From NCBI GenBank assembly GCA_024403855.1, contig JAKSRC010000007.1:18531-82530 (forward strand): a stretch of DNA of 64,000 nt, given 5' to 3'. The DNA comes from Saccharofermentans sp. GTDB lineage: Bacteria > Bacillota > Clostridia > Saccharofermentanales > Saccharofermentanaceae. Position 1 is the first letter of the stretch. Each line of letters starts with the position of its first letter. The notes under the pieces were generated by a model, which was not told where the DNA came from, did no database searches, and was given only the letters and a program-made list of their open reading frames with translations. Made by a program: the position numbers and the translations under genes. Below, one piece after another: positions 35,077-44,509 of the stretch.

Positions 35077-36402
35077 ATGTTAGATAGAATTTTCGCTTTG
35101 TGGGATTCACTTCTCCAGCTGACAGCAATGATAGTAATTGCAAGATATGTTTTCTTTGAAAAACCGCTTTCTCCCAAGAAACAGAAGATTTTCTATGCGG
35201 TTTCCTATTCGATTATTGTTATAAGTGAAATCTTTCTAACAGCAGATACAGTCTCGCTTTTGGCAATGCTTTTAATGGCACTGAATATTATCCTTGCGCG
35301 CAAGAAGAGAAAAGTACTCGGTGCACTTCTTGTTGTCCCTATCCTGGGAATCGCAGCGGGCCTTTTCATGCCGATTATGTATATGCCACGCGTCCTTTTC
35401 GAGTTAAATGGTACAGCCGGTTATATATATCAGGCCATCGTTTACGGTACACTGACAATACTTGCACTTATTGCATTCTTTAACCGGAAGAGAATCAACA
35501 ATTCACTCAATTATGATCCTGAGACAAGGACTCTTCACAAATGGGAAAGAACCCTTCTTATATTGATTGGAATCATACTGATTTTCGCAGTGAACTTCTT
35601 TGCTATTCCGGAATTGGATACGGCAAAAAATCCGGAAGAAACATATGCAGCACTGGTAACTACCATCTTCATTATGGGACTCATCAGCCTCCTCATGGCA
35701 ATCCTTGCAATAATCACTATCGTAGAAGGCAACAAACAGAGCTTTTACCAGAAGCGCGTTAATGATATGCAGTTCAACATCATTGTCATGATGGCTGACC
35801 TCGTCGAAAACAGAGACGCTAACACAGGCGGTCACATCAAGAGAACCGCGAAGTATGTTGAGATCATTGCCAAAAAGCTTAAGTCCATGGGCAAATTTCC
35901 AAATGAACTTACTAACGAATATATCGCAGACATCATCGTTGCCGCACCTCTTCATGACATCGGAAAGATTCATGTATCAGATCTTGTCTTAAACAAAAAC
36001 GGCAGACTCAGCGACGAAGAATTTGAAATAATGAAATCACATGCTCCTGAAGGCAAAAACATCCTTGAGCATGCAAGAGAACAGATCGGCGACTTCAGTT
36101 ATCTGGACATCGCAGTTCAGATGGCAGGCTCACATCACGAATGGTGGGACGGCAATAAACGTGGTTATCCTCTCGGCACATCAGGAAACGATATTCCGCT
36201 TTCAGCAAGAATAATGGCCGTTGCCGATGTTTTCGATGCGCTTACATCCAAGCGCGTTTATAAAGAGCCTATGCCTTCAGAAAAAGCATATTCGATCATC
36301 ATGGAAGAGTCCGGCACACACTTCGACCCTGTAATCATCGAAGCATTTTGTGCAGCTAAGGACGAGATCAACGAAGCACTCGACAAGTTCATGGCAGAAT
36401 AA
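35077..36402 (+). CDS. Membrane HD-GYP domain protein
   Basis: 441 aa. Residues 1-215 hold about seven membrane segments, then a short linker and an HD-GYP domain. Catalytic HD is His293-Asp294 (PLHDIGKIHVSD). The GYP element is HHEWWDGNKRGYPLG (353-367), with two extra residues before GYP compared with the usual HHExxDGxGYP. IPLSARIMAVADVFDALTSKR follows. HD-GYP enzymes hydrolyse cyclic di-GMP or related cyclic dinucleotides. Divergent from the MarR gene. The downstream gene at 36417 is 14 bp away and co-directional. Confidence 0.88.
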   Translation: MLDRIFALWDSLLQLTAMIVIARYVFFEKPLSPKKQKIFYAVSYSIIVISEIFLTADTVSLLAMLLMALNIILARKKRKVLGALLVVPILGIAAGLFMPIMYMPRVLFELNGTAGYIYQAIVYGTLTILALIAFFNRKRINNSLNYDPETRTLHKWERTLLILIGIILIFAVNFFAIPELDTAKNPEETYAALVTTIFIMGLISLLMAILAIITIVEGNKQSFYQKRVNDMQFNIIVMMADLVENRDANTGGHIKRTAKYVEIIAKKLKSMGKFPNELTNEYIADIIVAAPLHDIGKIHVSDLVLNKNGRLSDEEFEIMKSHAPEGKNILEHAREQIGDFSYLDIAVQMAGSHHEWWDGNKRGYPLGTSGNDIPLSARIMAVADVFDALTSKRVYKEPMPSEKAYSIIMEESGTHFDPVIIEAFCAAKDEINEALDKFMAE

Positions 36403-36416
36403 GGAGAGATTGATTA

Positions 36417-37040
36417 ATGTGTGACTGGAATACCCATTTATACTGTGCTCACAAGGTCAATCAGCACCTGAAATTTGAAGGACAGGAACTGGATATGTTT
36501 CTGTTCGGTAATTTACTGCCGGATGTCAATATGGGCTGGATTATCGCGCCGGAAGTGCGTTTGGAACAATGTTACACTCACTTTGACGGCATGGGACAGG
36601 AGTATTTTTGGGCTCCTCAGAGATTCTACGAGAAATACAAAGAGGCAATCGATTCAATAGATCCTTTGCATTTGGGATATCTCTTTCATCTATGGATGGA
36701 TGTCGCCAACATGACGTATTTTGTGAATAAGATTCCCATGTCACAGATGATTTCCGACTACCACAAAGTCAGAGAACTTAAGTGGAAAGACACCAGTATC
36801 TTTATCAGAAATCACAAGTTCACATTATCAGATAACAATGTTAATTCCATCGTATCTCATGCGAAAGCGATTGATGAGGTGAATATAACCGGAAACGATT
36901 TGCTTAAAGTCGTCGACTATATAAATGAAGGAACGCGAGAATTCGCAGCTGACAGTTATCAGTTGTATTCTGAAAAAGAATTAGCTGATTTTTACGAGAG
37001 TATCTGCTCTGATTTTATCTCCTGGCTTGCAAAAATCTGA
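36417..37040 (+). CDS. Zinc-dependent phospholipase C-like protein
   Basis: 207 aa. H at NTHLYCAHKV, then FLFGNLLPDVNMGW, YTHFDGMG and LGYLFHLWMDVANM are spaced as the His/Asp zinc ligands of the zinc-dependent phospholipase C (S1-P1-like) family. No signal peptide, so it is not a secreted phospholipase and its substrate is unknown. SD AAGGAGAG. It may be co-transcribed with the HD-GYP gene. Confidence 0.65.
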   Translation: MCDWNTHLYCAHKVNQHLKFEGQELDMFLFGNLLPDVNMGWIIAPEVRLEQCYTHFDGMGQEYFWAPQRFYEKYKEAIDSIDPLHLGYLFHLWMDVANMTYFVNKIPMSQMISDYHKVRELKWKDTSIFIRNHKFTLSDNNVNSIVSHAKAIDEVNITGNDLLKVVDYINEGTREFAADSYQLYSEKELADFYESICSDFISWLAKI

Positions 37041-37058
37041 GCAATACAGATGCAAGGA

Positions 37059-37676
37059 TCACTCCTTCGTTGCAACTAATGCTCCTACCGGAGCTAATCC
37101 GCCATCAATTAGATGCAAAGCTTCGACTTTGAATCCATATTCGGTAATAAACGTTGTAAAGCTATCTCTATCCCACTCTCTATAAGTTTTGAAACCGGTA
37201 AGCGACATCATTTTCCGTCTGGTCTTGCTGGCTTTTCCCTCGACCCAAAGAAATGTCGGTGCATATAAAATTCCGCCGGGCTTTATTACACGACAAATCT
37301 CTGACATAGCCTTTTCGGGTTCCGGCATAATATGCAAAGCATTTGAGATTACGACACAGTCAAATTCGGAATCGCCATAAGAAAGATTTGTCGCATCTGC
37401 TACGTAAAAACTCAATTTATCAGATACAGTTCTTTTCTTTGCATGTTCAATCATCTTCTCGGAGAAGTCAGTTGCAATCCAATTGTTAACACTGTCAGCA
37501 AGCTTTACTGAAAGCTGACCGGAACCACAGGCCAGTTCAAGAACATTCATGTCAGGCTTAAGATAGACGCGAATTTTTTCACAGATATCGGCATAAAACT
37601 TCTTATCTGATTCCATCAAAGGTGCATATATCTTGGCTATCTTCTGCCAGTATCCTTTATTAGTTGAATCTTTCAA
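37059..37676 (-). CDS. Class I SAM-dependent methyltransferase
   Basis: 205 aa. SAM motif I is VLELACGSGQLSVKLAD (about 41-57); then ATDFSEKMIEHAKK, ADATNLSYGDSEFDCVVISN and ICRVIKPGGILYAPTF. Close in type to Methyltransf_11/25. It converges with the gene at 36417-37040, only 18 bp apart, with no clear terminator between. Confidence 0.87.
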   Translation of the reverse strand: MKDSTNKGYWQKIAKIYAPLMESDKKFYADICEKIRVYLKPDMNVLELACGSGQLSVKLADSVNNWIATDFSEKMIEHAKKRTVSDKLSFYVADATNLSYGDSEFDCVVISNALHIMPEPEKAMSEICRVIKPGGILYAPTFLWVEGKASKTRRKMMSLTGFKTYREWDRDSFTTFITEYGFKVEALHLIDGGLAPVGALVATKE

Positions 37677-37724
37677 ATCAATACCACCGGATCAAAACAA
37701 TCCATCTTACAGTTTATGAACTTC

Positions 37725-38342
37725 TTAACGGATAAAATTCGTAAATGCTCTCGGTTCTTCTTCAGGCAAACCGAACTTTTCTTTTCCAAGTTCAATGCTC
37801 TTCATGAGGAAGGTCATATTGCGTGCAAGAACTCTCATGGTGCGCTTGCCTTCTTCATCCGCATTAGCATCACCGGGTGCACCGCCATGGATATTGTTCC
37901 AATACTGGCTGGATGCGACAGGCATGCCGCTTATTGTAAAGAACTTGTTGAGTTCATCAAATGTCGCAGTGCAGCCACCACGTCTTGCACAGACAACGCT
38001 TGCGCCGACCTTCATTGTCTTATCGAAATGAGTGCTGTAGAAAAGCCTTGCAAGAAGTGCCATCAATGTAGCATTGGCTGACGCATAGTAAACAGGGCTC
38101 GCTATTACAAGTCCGTCTGCTTCTTCGAACTTCTTAGCGATCTCGTTTACTTCATCGTCGAAAACACACTTGCCTGACTCAGAACATTTTCCACAAGCAA
38201 TACATCCTCTTATATCTTTGTTGCCTACAACGATCGTCTCAAATTCCACGCCCTCAGATGCAAAGACTTTTTCCATTTCTTTAATAGCAAGCGCTGTATT
38301 TCCGTTTGCTCTCGGACTTCCGTTAAGTATCAGAACTTTCAT
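37725..38342 (-). CDS. NADPH-dependent FMN reductase / flavodoxin-fold protein
   Basis: 205 aa from ATG 38342 (SD AGAAGG). FMN site LILNGSPRANGNT, then CIACGKCSESGKC (two Cys pairs in the position used by iron-sulfur flavoproteins) and DGLVIASPVYYASANATL. This arrangement matches the ISF-like flavodoxin family. It may use FMN with or without a 4Fe-4S cluster. No partner gene is obvious. Confidence 0.87.
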   Translation of the reverse strand: MKVLILNGSPRANGNTALAIKEMEKVFASEGVEFETIVVGNKDIRGCIACGKCSESGKCVFDDEVNEIAKKFEEADGLVIASPVYYASANATLMALLARLFYSTHFDKTMKVGASVVCARRGGCTATFDELNKFFTISGMPVASSQYWNNIHGGAPGDANADEEGKRTMRVLARNMTFLMKSIELGKEKFGLPEEEPRAFTNFIR

Positions 38343-38401
38343 TTTCGAACCTTCTTTCATCGATAACTAATTATAACCGCAAAATTACTTATCTTATGTG
38401 G

Positions 38402-39358
38402 TTATATCCTTGGAACGTATGCTCCACAGAATGGGCAATCGCTCATAGCACCTTTGACTACAGGTCTTCCACATTCTTCGCAGACATCCTCTTTGTACCA
38501 GGGTTCCCACTTCTTAGCATTCTTAAATCTCTTGTTTTTTAACATAACACCTACTAAGATCGGAACAGTAACAACAGAGATCGCTACAACAACTAAAGCC
38601 GGACCTATTATGTCAAAATCCCAGAAGCCCCTTAATATTCTGGGTGTCAGATATTCAAAAGCCTCTATCAAAGAACCTTCGACTGAATATTCACCACTTT
38701 CAAAATTCTTATGAAGTCTTCGTCCGAATGCATCAGCGGCACCCTTCGTCAGAACAGGATCAGTATAATTTCCCTGCATTCCTTCCCAAGCAAAGCCTTC
38801 CGCACCTTCATCGTCGACGGAATAAACGATAAGCCAGTGATATTCGTCCTTGAATCTTTTTGTATATGCAGAGTAAGCATATCTGCTGAGAGTACCGCTG
38901 GTATTACCGATTTTGACATGTTTCCACTCAGAATGTTTTACAGTAAGCAGAGCAGGAATTATTCCCGTTTCATCGTAGAAATCTTCGAAAACCTTATATA
39001 ACTCATCCGTATCTTCTAAGATGTTTGCATTATCTTCGATTACGATTCCGATATCGCTTTTCGAATCGATTTTCTCGTTATTGAAATCTTTGATACCGGG
39101 GGCCAACAATCCGATAAAAATAATCAGGAAGGAAAGAATCGTTATAATAATAGCAAAACCTGAGCCATCCTTATTGTATGGTCCATCAGCATAGACATAG
39201 CGAAGTCTTCTGCCACGATAGTAGTAATATCTGTTAGCTCCCGCGAACGGACGGTTGCTGTAACGTGTTCCTCCGCCGCCGGAAGAACTGCTTCCATGAA
39301 AGCCTCCACCACTGTGGAAACCGCCTCCATGAAATCCACCGCCTGATGAATGTGGCAT
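38402..39358 (-). CDS. Membrane protein with Gly/His-rich start, TPM-like domain and zinc ribbon
   Basis: 318 aa from ATG 39358 (SD AGGAGGGGG). Residues 1-30 are repeats of GGGFH/GGSFH type, followed by Arg/Tyr-rich YYYYRGRRLRYVY and a membrane helix near 65-88. Residues 95-235 resemble a TPM-type domain (EDNANILEDTDELYKVFEDF, then WLIVYSVDDEGAEGFAWEG). A second membrane helix lies near 240-265. The end is a zinc ribbon, CEECGRPV...CPFCGAYVP. The role is unknown; TPM proteins often act in membrane-protein handling. Confidence 0.6.
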   Translation of the reverse strand: MPHSSGGGFHGGGFHSGGGFHGSSSSGGGGTRYSNRPFAGANRYYYYRGRRLRYVYADGPYNKDGSGFAIIITILSFLIIFIGLLAPGIKDFNNEKIDSKSDIGIVIEDNANILEDTDELYKVFEDFYDETGIIPALLTVKHSEWKHVKIGNTSGTLSRYAYSAYTKRFKDEYHWLIVYSVDDEGAEGFAWEGMQGNYTDPVLTKGAADAFGRRLHKNFESGEYSVEGSLIEAFEYLTPRILRGFWDFDIIGPALVVVAISVVTVPILVGVMLKNKRFKNAKKWEPWYKEDVCEECGRPVVKGAMSDCPFCGAYVPRI

Positions 39359-39445
39359 TATCCCCCTCCTGCTACAACGCAATTTACGAACACATTATAC
39401 AGTTTGTTTTAAGAAATCTAAAAATGACGTTTCAGATATATCGGA

Positions 39446-39997
39446 TCACACTTTGCGGAAAAGCTTCTTCATCACTTTCGACACGGGAATATATAAGATG
39501 AGCATCAGGACAAAGTTGCCGATACCATGAGTAATGTCCCACGGAATTCCTGCAACCCACCAGGCAATCTGAACAGAAAAAGCTTCCTTTATGCCACCTG
39601 AGGACAATCCGATAAAGAAATACGGGAAGCTGCATAAAAAGCCAAATGAGAGGCCGAAAACGCACGATAGAACGCTCCAGAAGATGCAGGAGTCTATGCG
39701 TTTGAATAACCAGGTTAATAATCCAAGAAGCGGCCATGTATATAAGTACATAACCCACCAGATTCCGAACCCATAAAGGCACCCTTCAACCAATATGAAT
39801 GCGGGTATGACAAGATAAGTTTTTCGCCCATAGAAAAGCATGAACATAATTATCCAGAAGCTTGTAAGTTCTATATTAGGCAGAAAAAGCAGCCCTGATT
39901 TGCATACTTCAATCAGGGCTACCATGAAAGCTATGTAAGCTATATCGCGAGCTGAAAAAGCTTTATTTTGTGTATTCGATTCTGAAGACATCGCCAT
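39446..39997 (-). CDS. ECF-type transporter S component (possible cobalamin)
   Basis: 183 aa with six membrane segments: SARDIAYIAFMVALIEVCKSG start, as in ECF S components. The protein has the short Ser/Ala-rich cytoplasmic start typical of the group. It overlaps the DUF4430 gene by 35 bp and ends the metF-metH operon, so its ligand is probably a corrinoid or a methionine-cycle compound; this is inference from context. The EcfA/EcfT energising subunits are not in the window, which is normal for group II ECF systems. The ATG is chosen for lack of a better one. Confidence 0.7.
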   Translation of the reverse strand: MAMSSESNTQNKAFSARDIAYIAFMVALIEVCKSGLLFLPNIELTSFWIIMFMLFYGRKTYLVIPAFILVEGCLYGFGIWWVMYLYTWPLLGLLTWLFKRIDSCIFWSVLSCVFGLSFGFLCSFPYFFIGLSSGGIKEAFSVQIAWWVAGIPWDITHGIGNFVLMLILYIPVSKVMKKLFRKV

Positions 39998-40358
39998 CTG
40001 CTACAGGCTGTGAATCAACACCGTAATTGCAATATTCGTCATTGACGTAGAAAGCCCAATAAGACTGATCTACATTGTAATCAGCGGTTACACCGTTTAT
40101 CTCGACGACCATCAGGCCATAATCACTCTCATCTCCGGAGAAAGTCAAACCTTTAGCTTCTTCCATTGCCTGTCTGAGATATTCAGCATCAGTATTAACA
40201 TCGTAAACCTTGGTCTCACCTGCGTTATCAACAACGCGGATTTCAATGTTCTTACTACCCTTAGCAGTCTTCGGCTTCAACAGGAAATAACCTGCAACGA
40301 GAGCTGCAATAAGCACTACCGGGATCAACAACAATAAAAGTTTCTTTTTGTTCTTCAT
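39963..40358 (-). CDS. DUF4430 surface protein (transcobalamin-like)
   Basis: 131 aa. MKNKKKLLLLLIPVVLIAAL is a signal or membrane anchor without a Cys lipobox. The rest is a DUF4430 domain: YLRQAMEEAKGLTF, WAFYVNDEYCNYGVDSQPV and GDVFRIEYTK. DUF4430 is related to the C-terminal domain of transcobalamin/intrinsic factor. With metH and an ECF S component in the same operon, extracellular cobalamin capture is a reasonable inference. SD AAAGGAGAA. Confidence 0.78.
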   Translation of the reverse strand: MKNKKKLLLLLIPVVLIAALVAGYFLLKPKTAKGSKNIEIRVVDNAGETKVYDVNTDAEYLRQAMEEAKGLTFSGDESDYGLMVVEINGVTADYNVDQSYWAFYVNDEYCNYGVDSQPVADGDVFRIEYTK

Positions 40359-40408
40359 AAAAAATTCTCCTTTGGGTTCATATAATTAAAAGTTCCGAAA
40401 AGAACTTA

Positions 40409-42829
40409 TTAATTAGCTTCCATCTGTTCCATGGAATAACGCACAGTTGCCATGGCATCTTTTGCATAGAAATCAGCACCAATCTGATCTGCATATTCCT
40501 GAGTAAGAACTGCACCTCCGACAACGACCTTGGCCCATGGTGCCTTTACTCGTAACTGCTTAATGGTCTCTTCCATAGCAGGAACCGTCGTGGTCATTAA
40601 GGCACTCAATCCTACGAGAGGTGCATTCTGCTCGACTACTACTTCTACGATCTTTTCAGGCGGAACATCCTTACCAAGGTCAAAGACTTCAAAACCGTAG
40701 TTCTCCAAAATAAGCTTAACGATATTCTTGCCAATATCGTGGATATCACCGTGTACAGTTGCTATTACGAACTTTCCGCGGCTAACGCTCTCACCGGCAT
40801 TCTTTGCCATCGCTTCTTTAATCTTCTCGAAAGCACACTGGGATGCCTCCGCACTCATAAGAAGCTGTGGAAGATACATCGTCTTCTTCTCAAAGCCCTT
40901 GCCGACAATATCAAGAGCAGGAATTATCTGAGTTGATACAATATCCAATGGCTTTTCTGTCTCAAGAAGCTTTACGGTGATATTAGCTGCCTGCTCCTTA
41001 AGGCCCTTTACAATCGCTCTTTGAAGTTCACTTTCGAATGCAGAATCGCCAGGTGCTGACGCTGCCTGATCAGGTGAAGCCGTCGGTGCTGCAGCAGCAA
41101 CTGCATATTTTCCGATATTCTCGATATAGTCAGTGCAGTTATCGTCAATTCCGTGAAGTGCTCTGAATGAATAGTAGCTCTTCATCATCTCGGCTGAATT
41201 AGGATTCATAATTGCTGCCGACAAACCATTCTCCATTGCGATCGTGAAGAAAGCAGCAGTAATTATCTCTCTGTTAGGAAGTCCGAATGATACATTGGAA
41301 ACACCAAGTGACGTATGACATCCAAGCTCATTCTTGATTATGTGAAGTGCTTCAAGAGTAGCAAGAGCTGCATTCTTATCAGCACTTACAGTCATTGCGA
41401 GTGTATCGAAAATCAAATCGTTCTTCTCGATTCCATAAGTCTCAGCAGTCTTAATAATCTTCTTTGCAATCTCTACGCGCTTGGAAGCAGTGTCAGGTAT
41501 TCCGTCCTCATCGAGAGTAAGGCATACAACAAGTCCGCCGTATTTCTTTACCAGCGGGAAAATCTCGCGCATGACTTCTTCTTTTCCGTTAACGGAATTG
41601 ACCATTGCTTTGCCGTTATATCTGCGCAAAGCAGTCTCCATTGCAACGACATCAGTAGTATCGATCTGAAGCGGAAGATCGATAATTGCCTGCAGCTCAA
41701 ATGTTACTTTTTTAAGCATCTCGACTTCATCGATCTCAGGTAAACCTACATTAACATCAAGTACATGAGCACCCTTTTCCTGCTGTGTCAGGCCCTCACC
41801 TAAAATGTAATCGATATCGTTATTTCTCAATGCTTCTTTGAACTTCTTTTTACCTGTCGGATTGATTCGCTCACCAATAAGGATCGGTGATTCACCGAAT
41901 TCAACTACATGTGTATATGAACTAATAAGCGTGCGATTCTTATTTGTAAGAGGCTGAGGCTTGAGAGCTGATGTTTTCGCGACTGTCTCACGAATATAAT
42001 CAGGAGTTGTGCCACAGCATCCACCGACGATTCTTACACCTGCCTTAACATATTCAGTTACATCGGATGAAAATTCGTCAGGTAAAACATCGTATACAGT
42101 CTGACCATTCTCGCTCTTGGGAAGTCCGGCATTAGGCTTAAGAAGGACCGGTACGGAAGCATACTTCAGATACTCTTCTACAACCGGTTTAAGCTGCTTG
42201 GGGCCAAGAGAACAGTTAGCACCGATAGCGTCGGCGTGCATGCCTTCAAGCATAGCTACCATTGCAGCCGGAGTCGCACCTGTCATAAGCTTACCGTCTT
42301 CACCATAAGCATTTGAAACAAATACCGGAAGGTCGCAATTCTCCTTTGCAGCAAGGAGTGCCGCTTTTGTGTCGTAGCTGTCATTCATCGTCTCGATATA
42401 GACGAGATCGACGCCACACTTCGCACCGATTCGAACAGTCTTGGCATATACTTCAACAGCCGCTTCAAATTCAAAATCACCATAAGGTTCAAGAAGTTTT
42501 CCCATTGATCCGATATCAAGAGCGATGAACTTCTCCTGAGTACCGGTACTAAGTTCTTTTGCCTTGCGAGCGTTATCAACAGCTGCAGTAATGACTGCTT
42601 CTAATTCTTCGTCGCTGTATTTCAACGAATTGGCTCCAAAAGTATTCGTGCAGATGATGTTCGTACCGGCATCGAAATACGATTTCTGGATATCAATGAT
42701 CTCATCCGGATGAGATACATTCCAACGTTCAGGCAATTCGCCCGGCTTAAGACCTCTTTTCTGCAAAAGAGTACCCATTCCGCCATCGAGATAAACAATG
42801 TTTTCTTTCAAATAATCTAAGATTTTCAT
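40409..42829 (-). CDS. metH: Cobalamin-dependent methionine synthase without activation domain
   Basis: 806 aa. Domain 1 (1-290) homocysteine binding: zinc ligands Cys206 (GANCSLGP) and Cys271/Cys272 (GGCCGTTPDYI). Domain 2 (about 310-570) binds methyltetrahydrofolate (LIGERINPTGKKKFKEAL, DVNVGLPEIDEVEM). Domain 3 (from about 590) is the cap and B12 domain, with the lower ligand His697 in GDIHDIGKN. The reductive activation domain (~330 residues) of E. coli MetH is missing; the gene just upstream, one base away, supplies it separately. It makes methionine from homocysteine. Confidence 0.95.
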   Translation of the reverse strand: MKILDYLKENIVYLDGGMGTLLQKRGLKPGELPERWNVSHPDEIIDIQKSYFDAGTNIICTNTFGANSLKYSDEELEAVITAAVDNARKAKELSTGTQEKFIALDIGSMGKLLEPYGDFEFEAAVEVYAKTVRIGAKCGVDLVYIETMNDSYDTKAALLAAKENCDLPVFVSNAYGEDGKLMTGATPAAMVAMLEGMHADAIGANCSLGPKQLKPVVEEYLKYASVPVLLKPNAGLPKSENGQTVYDVLPDEFSSDVTEYVKAGVRIVGGCCGTTPDYIRETVAKTSALKPQPLTNKNRTLISSYTHVVEFGESPILIGERINPTGKKKFKEALRNNDIDYILGEGLTQQEKGAHVLDVNVGLPEIDEVEMLKKVTFELQAIIDLPLQIDTTDVVAMETALRRYNGKAMVNSVNGKEEVMREIFPLVKKYGGLVVCLTLDEDGIPDTASKRVEIAKKIIKTAETYGIEKNDLIFDTLAMTVSADKNAALATLEALHIIKNELGCHTSLGVSNVSFGLPNREIITAAFFTIAMENGLSAAIMNPNSAEMMKSYYSFRALHGIDDNCTDYIENIGKYAVAAAAPTASPDQAASAPGDSAFESELQRAIVKGLKEQAANITVKLLETEKPLDIVSTQIIPALDIVGKGFEKKTMYLPQLLMSAEASQCAFEKIKEAMAKNAGESVSRGKFVIATVHGDIHDIGKNIVKLILENYGFEVFDLGKDVPPEKIVEVVVEQNAPLVGLSALMTTTVPAMEETIKQLRVKAPWAKVVVGGAVLTQEYADQIGADFYAKDAMATVRYSMEQMEAN

Positions 42830-42830
42830 A

Positions 42831-43529
42831 TCAGTTTACATTCCTAAATTCGCAATCTGTTTTAGTACAATCACTGCATTTATGTTTTTCTTCACTTCCA
42901 ACGCAATCACCTATTCCGAAAAACGCTGTGACCGATTTGGATGGCGTCATCAGGAGGCTGTCGTTTAAAGATATTCCTATATGTCTGTTGATCTCCAGGA
43001 GATTGAAAAAATCCACCTGGCGATCCAGCGGAAGTTCACCATAGCCCGGAGAATACCGCGTAGTGCATTTCATGGATTCAAGTGCAACTTTTGCTTTGAA
43101 TTCAGAACAGAATTTATCGCATAAGCACTCAACTCGTTCCGCCCCATATGCCTGCAGAAGCAATGCCTTAACAGGTGATAACTTCTGATATCTGGCAATT
43201 AATCTGTCGATATCCAATCCGATTGTTGCCGCGAAAAGAACCACATTACTGCTACCTTTGAGGAAGTTAGCTATCTTCTGAGAATTGCACTCAAAAGGGA
43301 GCTTGGGCATACCATCGTTCCACTCAAGATTGAACCTTCGATAACACACCTTATATGAGATTTTCTCATTGGCTTCGTCGATTACCTCGTTAAGAATCCT
43401 GTCGAGTTCCTCATCGAATCCAATGTCGGTTCTGAAATAGCCGGCATATCTCTGAATCTCTCTTTTGTTTATCGCAAATCCGTCTTCAATGCCTTTGTAT
43501 TGCTGTACAAAAACTGCACTGTCAGACAT
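42831..43529 (-). CDS. MetH activation-domain-like protein
   Basis: 232 aa from ATG 43529; the start used here avoids running into metF, whose stop is one base upstream. Sequence features: ARYLGYRG-like AGYFR near the start, DYLNEV-type helices, GLDIDRLIARYQKLSP, LLQAYGAERVECLCDKFC, YSPGYGELPLDRQVDFFNLLEI (in outline) and SLLMTPSKSVTAFFGIGDC. The last is the SAM/cobalamin contact region of MetH activation domains. It ends in a Cys-rich tail (CSDCTKTDCEF) that may bind metal. It would reactivate oxidised cob(II)alamin in MetH. Confidence 0.83.
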   Translation of the reverse strand: MSDSAVFVQQYKGIEDGFAINKREIQRYAGYFRTDIGFDEELDRILNEVIDEANEKISYKVCYRRFNLEWNDGMPKLPFECNSQKIANFLKGSSNVVLFAATIGLDIDRLIARYQKLSPVKALLLQAYGAERVECLCDKFCSEFKAKVALESMKCTTRYSPGYGELPLDRQVDFFNLLEINRHIGISLNDSLLMTPSKSVTAFFGIGDCVGSEEKHKCSDCTKTDCEFRNVN

Positions 43530-43530
43530 C

Positions 43531-44412
43531 TTAGAACTCTCTGCCAAGGATGCTGGAAAGATTCTTCTGAATGCCGAGAGCAATATCAGGCTTGTTCATT
43601 GAATAAACATGAACGTTTGTAATTCCGTTAGCGTAAAGATCCATTATCTGCTCTGTCGCATAAGCGATACCGACCTGCTTCATTGCAGCAGGATTGGAAC
43701 CGAATTTATCAACCATAGCTCTGAAACGCTGTGGCATAAACGCACCGGAAAGCTTAATTGCTCTTTCTACCTGCTTAGCATTTGTTATAGGCATAATGCC
43801 GGGCAATACAGGAACAGTGATTCCGGCTTCTCTGATCTTATAAAGGAAATTGAAGAACAGGTTGTTATCGAAAACCATCTGTGTTGTAAGGAATTCTGCA
43901 CCTGCATCAACCTTTTCCTTAATATGCTGAATATCAATTTTCTGATTTGGACTTTCAGGATGAACCTCAGGATAGCAAGCCGCTCCGATGCAGAAGTAAT
44001 CCTCTTTCTTGAGTTCTTCAATCAGATCAATGGCATGCTTATAATCCCACTTGCTTCTGTCAGACTGCTCAAGTTCAGGCGTAAGATCACCACGAAGGGC
44101 CATTACATTCTCGATACCATTATTCTTGAGATCCTGAATTCTCTGATGGATTGTCTCCCTGTCAGATGAGACACATGTAAGATGTGCCAACATAGGAATA
44201 TTGTATTTATCCTTCATGCTCTTAGCGACATCGAGTGTATATTCACTCGTTCCTCCACCGGCACCATAAGTGACACTCATGAATGAAGGATTTATTGCAG
44301 CAATCTCATCGATAGTTGCTTTAACACTTTCAAATGCAGTCTCCTTTTTGGGCGGGAAAACCTCGAATGAAAGAGACATCTTTCCCGTATTCAAAACATC
44401 AATAATTTTCAT
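43531..44412 (-). CDS. metF: Methylenetetrahydrofolate reductase
   Basis: 293 aa TIM-barrel flavoenzyme. SFEVFPPKKETAFE, MSVTYGAGGGTSEYTL, AHLTCVSSDRETI, ALRGDLTPE (active-site Asp), CYPEVHPESPNQ and TTQMVFDNNLFF all match MetF. It makes methyl-THF for MetH. First gene of the operon, SD AAGAGGTGA. Confidence 0.95.
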   Translation of the reverse strand: MKIIDVLNTGKMSLSFEVFPPKKETAFESVKATIDEIAAINPSFMSVTYGAGGGTSEYTLDVAKSMKDKYNIPMLAHLTCVSSDRETIHQRIQDLKNNGIENVMALRGDLTPELEQSDRSKWDYKHAIDLIEELKKEDYFCIGAACYPEVHPESPNQKIDIQHIKEKVDAGAEFLTTQMVFDNNLFFNFLYKIREAGITVPVLPGIMPITNAKQVERAIKLSGAFMPQRFRAMVDKFGSNPAAMKQVGIAYATEQIMDLYANGITNVHVYSMNKPDIALGIQKNLSSILGREF

Positions 44413-44509
44413 CTATCAATCACCTCTTATTCTCATAAGCGTTATATCAGTATTTAAATCTGGATAATTATAATGCATTTTAATTCTATACAAAAATCTT
44501 TTTTAATTG

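Noticed and set aside
39266..39358. DNA tandem repeat at the start of the TPM-like gene
   Set aside because: The repetition is in the Gly/His-rich protein; codons vary and the reading frame is kept, so it is coding, not an independent repeat.
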